From positions 1 through 8,809 of the forward strand of contig CALCRD010000294.1 of the NCBI GenBank assembly GCA_937894355.1: DNA of 8,809 bases, given 5' to 3'. This document shows positions 6,025 to 8,809 of this stretch, one piece after another; position 1 is the stretch's first letter; each line of letters starts with the position of its first letter. A model generated the notes under the pieces. That model did no database searches. It was not told where the DNA came from and saw only the letters and a program-made list of their open reading frames with translations. The translations under genes and the position numbers were made by a program. The stretch is from an uncultured Bacillus sp. (lineage in GTDB: Bacteria; Bacillota; Bacilli; Bacillales; Cytobacillaceae).

Positions 6025-8809
6025 CTATTTAATTGCAATAATAATGCATGTTGTCCTAAACTGTTCAAAGACTCTTCCCCTTTCAGCCTTTATTAACGCG
6101 AGGTAGAGACCAGATGCAACGGGTTTTCCCTTACGATCAAGACCATCCCAATATGTCCAGTTAGGATTTGTTAGTTGTAAATCGCGAATTAATCTACCGT
6201 TTAAATCAAAAATCTCAACGCTTGTCACGATAACACCATCTTTTGGTATATGGGTGACCGTAACCCCCTCGCGACCGGCGAGAAATGGAGATGGACGAGC
6301 TATAACTGAAGTAAGCCACTCTCGTACTCCTACCGGAAGTTCTTCAAAGCTGAAAATGAAATCCTGGCGGTGATTTGTTTGATTTAACCTAATCCCAAAT
6401 GAATATTCGAATGGGTGTACTGAGTTATACCCTTCACGTTTTGCGTTAACAGTATAATCCCCACTCGGGATTGAATTGACGATATAGTAACCGCTATCGT
6501 CAGAAAAGACTTTGCAGAAACCAAGGTCTATTTCCACTCCCGATATGGGATTACCATTGATATCCTTTACCCATCCTTCTAAATATCCATATACAGGCTT
6601 TGGTGTTACAAATAGCGGACCTACTAGTTCGCTATAGTTACTGCTGTCATCTTCTGAACGAATTGCATACTGGTATTTTTGAGGAATAACATCAATATCA
6701 ATCCATTGGCTCTCTGCAGAATCAACAATAATAACCGGATTTTGGAGATCTAATTCGTCATTGAGCTTTGCTTTATAAATACTATATTTTGTGACTCCAT
6801 CTGCTATATCTGAACATTGCCAGAAAACCTTAACTTGGCCAGGCTGACTTGAATCTAAAATAAAACCTTCTACTGGATTTGGGGGAATAAAGTCACCTGT
6901 ATATTTCAATGTTTCCTCTATTTCTAAATCATCTGCGAGGAGCATTGTTATCTCTAGAGTTTTAGGCTTATGACCCGGCGCACGTAGTTCTATTTCATAA
7001 TCTCCAGCAGGAACTCGTGCCAGCAAAATAACACCTTCTTCATCGCCTTCTGCAACATTGATGGTTTTTCCGTTTTGTTTTAATCTTGCAATACTATTTG
7101 CTACCGACTCAGAAGGATCAGAATCGCGTTTGAGTTCAATTAATATCTTGACAGGTTCCAAAGCAGCATCAATGGTTATTTCCTCTCCAAATTTGAGGAT
7201 CACTTCTTGCGATTGTGCTATGAAACCATCTTTGCGGATAGTTAATTGATAAATACCAGGCACAATTGATAGTGAGTACATACCCTGACTATCGGTGGTT
7301 ACAGATTTTTTCACTTCTTGAGTTTCAAGCTCTTTAATTTCCACTATTGAATCGACAAGGGGCTGAGAGGTCCAGCTATCGGTAACCTGTCCTTTGATAA
7401 TATTTTGTACTGGAACTAGAATTAATTCAAGATACGGTGCTAACGAGGGAACCTCTTTCGTATACCAGGAACTATAAGCTCTTGATGCCTTCATAACGAA
7501 ACTAATTGTTTCTCCGTTTTTCCCTGCAAGCCATGAGGAAAGATCGAAGCCAACATACCCTTTATCAACCGGGGTCACACGACAAAGTGGTTTTTTATCA
7601 TAATCAGGCTGATTCGCCCAGGTTATCTCCATCTCTTCCCAACCAATATTGTCAGAAGTATGGAGCGTAAATTCCTGCTCTATAGTTCCACCATAAAGAT
7701 TGTTTTTAAAAATTGCCGTTGCTATTGTCACTTCTTCGCCAAGTTGGGGCAGATCAAATTTATACCAACCATATTTTCCGTAGCCGCCTTCAGGTACTAA
7801 ATCAATCCAGGTTTGTCTTCCATAGTTTGAATTGGCCGAGTTCTCTGCGACTTGCGCATCAGCAATAGGTAACAGCCTTAATTGTGATTGAATGTCATGT
7901 AGGGTTAAAGAAACATCTACCCAGCTATCCGGATCTATTTCAATCAGGCGCTCTTCAAATCTATAACCATCAAGATATACTAAAATTTTATGAGTTCCCG
8001 ACACTGTACTTTTAAACTTGAAAGTCCCTTCAATGTTTGTAAATTCACTTGCCACTTCTATGCCACTGGGGCTGAAAAGCCTTACGTTCGCTCCGGGAAG
8101 GAGTTCACCAGCGTTGTTGCGAATAGTACCAACAACACTGCCGGGTTCAACGTATTCTAATACTAAATTTATTCGTGGAGTGTGAGATCCACCCATATAT
8201 TCCTTTGAATACCAGTTACTATAACCAGTTGCCCCCATTGCTTTAAGAACTAACGTAAATGAGGAACTGGAGGGTGAAATTTTATTAAAAACATCGGTAA
8301 CATTAAATGCGGTCCAAACATTATTTCCTGAAGGTGTTCTGATCGAAAGAGGGTCGCTTTCCACAGCATCATGAGGGGCATTATTCCAATTTAATTGGTT
8401 TTCTCTCCAATTACTGTCGGAACAGTAATAAGCCCCTACTGGACCAATTTTATCGCCATTTGTCCAAACAAATGATTCAAGAGTTGCAGAAACAACCCTA
8501 AAGTCATTACCTATCTCAGGTAAATTAAATTTATAATAAGTATGATTATTGTAACCTCCAGAATTCCAAATTACTGTCCAGTTTTGACTTCCAAAGTTGT
8601 TTTCTTTCTGTGCTTGATAGGCGTTACTATCCTCTATTACACGAAGAATATACGTTTCGTTATAATCGCGGAGCACAATCTCTGCTTCACCCCAGCCGCT
8701 AGCGTGAAAATTGATCTCGGTATAAGTCCGCGCATAACCATCTACCTCTGTAAACAATCTACAGCCTTCGTAGAGATCATCAATAACAAATTTTCCGTTT
8801 TCATCGGTA
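6025..8809 (-). CDS. Secreted modular surface protein with tandem DNRLRE/CBM96-like and carboxypeptidase-regulatory-like Ig domains, C-terminal FlgD-like domain (5' partial)
   Basis: The frame is open to the window edge, so the true start and any signal peptide lie outside; 927 residues are visible (numbered here from the first complete codon). Apparent domains in order: the end of a carboxypeptidase-regulatory-like Ig domain (1-50, opening TDENGKFVIDDL); DNRLRE-type module (53-220); Ig-like domain (223-304); second DNRLRE module (308-466); Ig-like domain (470-551); PEGA/Ig-like segment (553-636); fibronectin III-like domain (641-735, opening IPPNPVEGF); Ig-like domain (739-820); FlgD-like Ig domain (832-917, with VEIFDLNGRLIRDL and WDGLDRKGKPVASGLY). 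Both DNRLRE modules carry the NYG/NFG, YKFxLPxxG, W.E..x.W.N.P and S.WY.KE motifs. DNRLRE/CBM96 modules occur in secreted carbohydrate-active or adhesive proteins; no catalytic domain is visible in this part. Inferred role: extracellular binding or adhesion. The FlgD-like end may be structural or a surface-anchoring or sorting module. An enzyme domain upstream of the window cannot be excluded. Confidence 0.85.
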   Translation of the reverse strand, partial: TDENGKFVIDDLYEGCRLFTEVDGYARTYTEINFHASGWGEAEIVLRDYNETYILRVIEDSNAYQAQKENNFGSQNWTVIWNSGGYNNHTYYKFNLPEIGNDFRVVSATLESFVWTNGDKIGPVGAYYCSDSNWRENQLNWNNAPHDAVESDPLSIRTPSGNNVWTAFNVTDVFNKISPSSSSFTLVLKAMGATGYSNWYSKEYMGGSHTPRINLVLEYVEPGSVVGTIRNNAGELLPGANVRLFSPSGIEVASEFTNIEGTFKFKSTVSGTHKILVYLDGYRFEERLIEIDPDSWVDVSLTLHDIQSQLRLLPIADAQVAENSANSNYGRQTWIDLVPEGGYGKYGWYKFDLPQLGEEVTIATAIFKNNLYGGTIEQEFTLHTSDNIGWEEMEITWANQPDYDKKPLCRVTPVDKGYVGFDLSSWLAGKNGETISFVMKASRAYSSWYTKEVPSLAPYLELILVPVQNIIKGQVTDSWTSQPLVDSIVEIKELETQEVKKSVTTDSQGMYSLSIVPGIYQLTIRKDGFIAQSQEVILKFGEEITIDAALEPVKILIELKRDSDPSESVANSIARLKQNGKTINVAEGDEEGVILLARVPAGDYEIELRAPGHKPKTLEITMLLADDLEIEETLKYTGDFIPPNPVEGFILDSSQPGQVKVFWQCSDIADGVTKYSIYKAKLNDELDLQNPVIIVDSAESQWIDIDVIPQKYQYAIRSEDDSSNYSELVGPLFVTPKPVYGYLEGWVKDINGNPISGVEIDLGFCKVFSDDSGYYIVNSIPSGDYTVNAKREGYNSVHPFEYSFGIRLNQTNHRQDFIFSFEELPVGVREWLTSVIARPSPFLAGREGVTVTHIPKDGVIVTSVEIFDLNGRLIRDLQLTNPNWTYWDGLDRKGKPVASGLYLALIKAERGRVFEQFRTTCIIIAIK

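Noticed and set aside
6058..6315. Assignment of the C-terminal domain as a true type IX secretion signal
   Set aside because: The sequence also fits the general FlgD-like Ig fold, and the SLH-type outer-membrane proteins beside it do not suggest Bacteroidetes; no type IX component is visible.
271..7249. Plus-strand open frames of 63-94 codons at 271-555, 1981-2238, 3329-3577, 4783-4977, 4944-5162, 5393-5620, 5676-5879 and 7058-7249
   Set aside because: All lie inside well-supported minus-strand genes, show no domain or signal peptide pattern, and are the chance antisense frames expected opposite long genes.
1..8809. CRISPR arrays, tRNA/rRNA genes, transposases, toxin-antitoxin or defence genes
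   Set aside because: No direct-repeat array, RNA fold signature or matching protein motif was seen; nearly all bases are explained by the four envelope and secreted proteins.

Overview
The window is almost entirely coding. Four genes lie head to tail on the minus strand, separated by gaps of 17, 23 and 11 bases, and each of the three internal starts has a clear Shine-Dalgarno sequence. They are best read as one operon transcribed from high to low coordinates. No RNA gene, mobile element, CRISPR array, promoter or convincing terminator is visible. The first gene runs off the right edge of the window, so the operon's promoter lies outside it.

In transcription order: (1) 8809-6025 is the 3' part of a large secreted modular protein. 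It alternates carboxypeptidase-regulatory-like Ig domains with two DNRLRE/CBM96-like modules, then has an fibronectin III-like domain, another Ig domain and a C-terminal FlgD-like Ig domain. (2) 6007-4061 is an outer-membrane protein with a signal peptide, a degenerate S-layer-homology (SLH) domain, a coiled coil and a long beta-rich domain ending in Phe. (3) 4037-1752 is a second outer-membrane protein with two Ig-like domains, an SLH-like domain, a short coiled coil and a beta-barrel ending in a textbook beta-signal. (4) 1740-70 is a secreted GH123/DUF4091-type glycosidase-like protein with an intact Asp-Glu pair. Bases 1-69 are a short non-coding tail.

The two SLH / coiled-coil / beta-barrel proteins imply a diderm whose outer membrane is tethered to the cell wall by SLH domains, the OmpM-type arrangement known from diderm Firmicutes and, in related forms, Thermotogae, Deinococcus-Thermus and cyanobacteria. 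The base composition is A+T-rich and the Shine-Dalgarno sequences are strong, one with a perfect nine-base match. This fits a diderm Firmicutes-like or neighbouring anaerobic lineage (Limnochordia, Halanaerobiia and Atribacterota are guesses). No marker gene settles the taxonomy.

Inferred joint role: the modular protein would bind a surface or glycan outside the cell, the GH123-like enzyme would trim it, and the two SLH-tethered barrels would provide passage or anchoring across the outer membrane. This would be a functional analogue of a polysaccharide-utilisation locus without SusC/SusD. Domain architecture and gene order support the idea, but nothing in the window shows the substrate.
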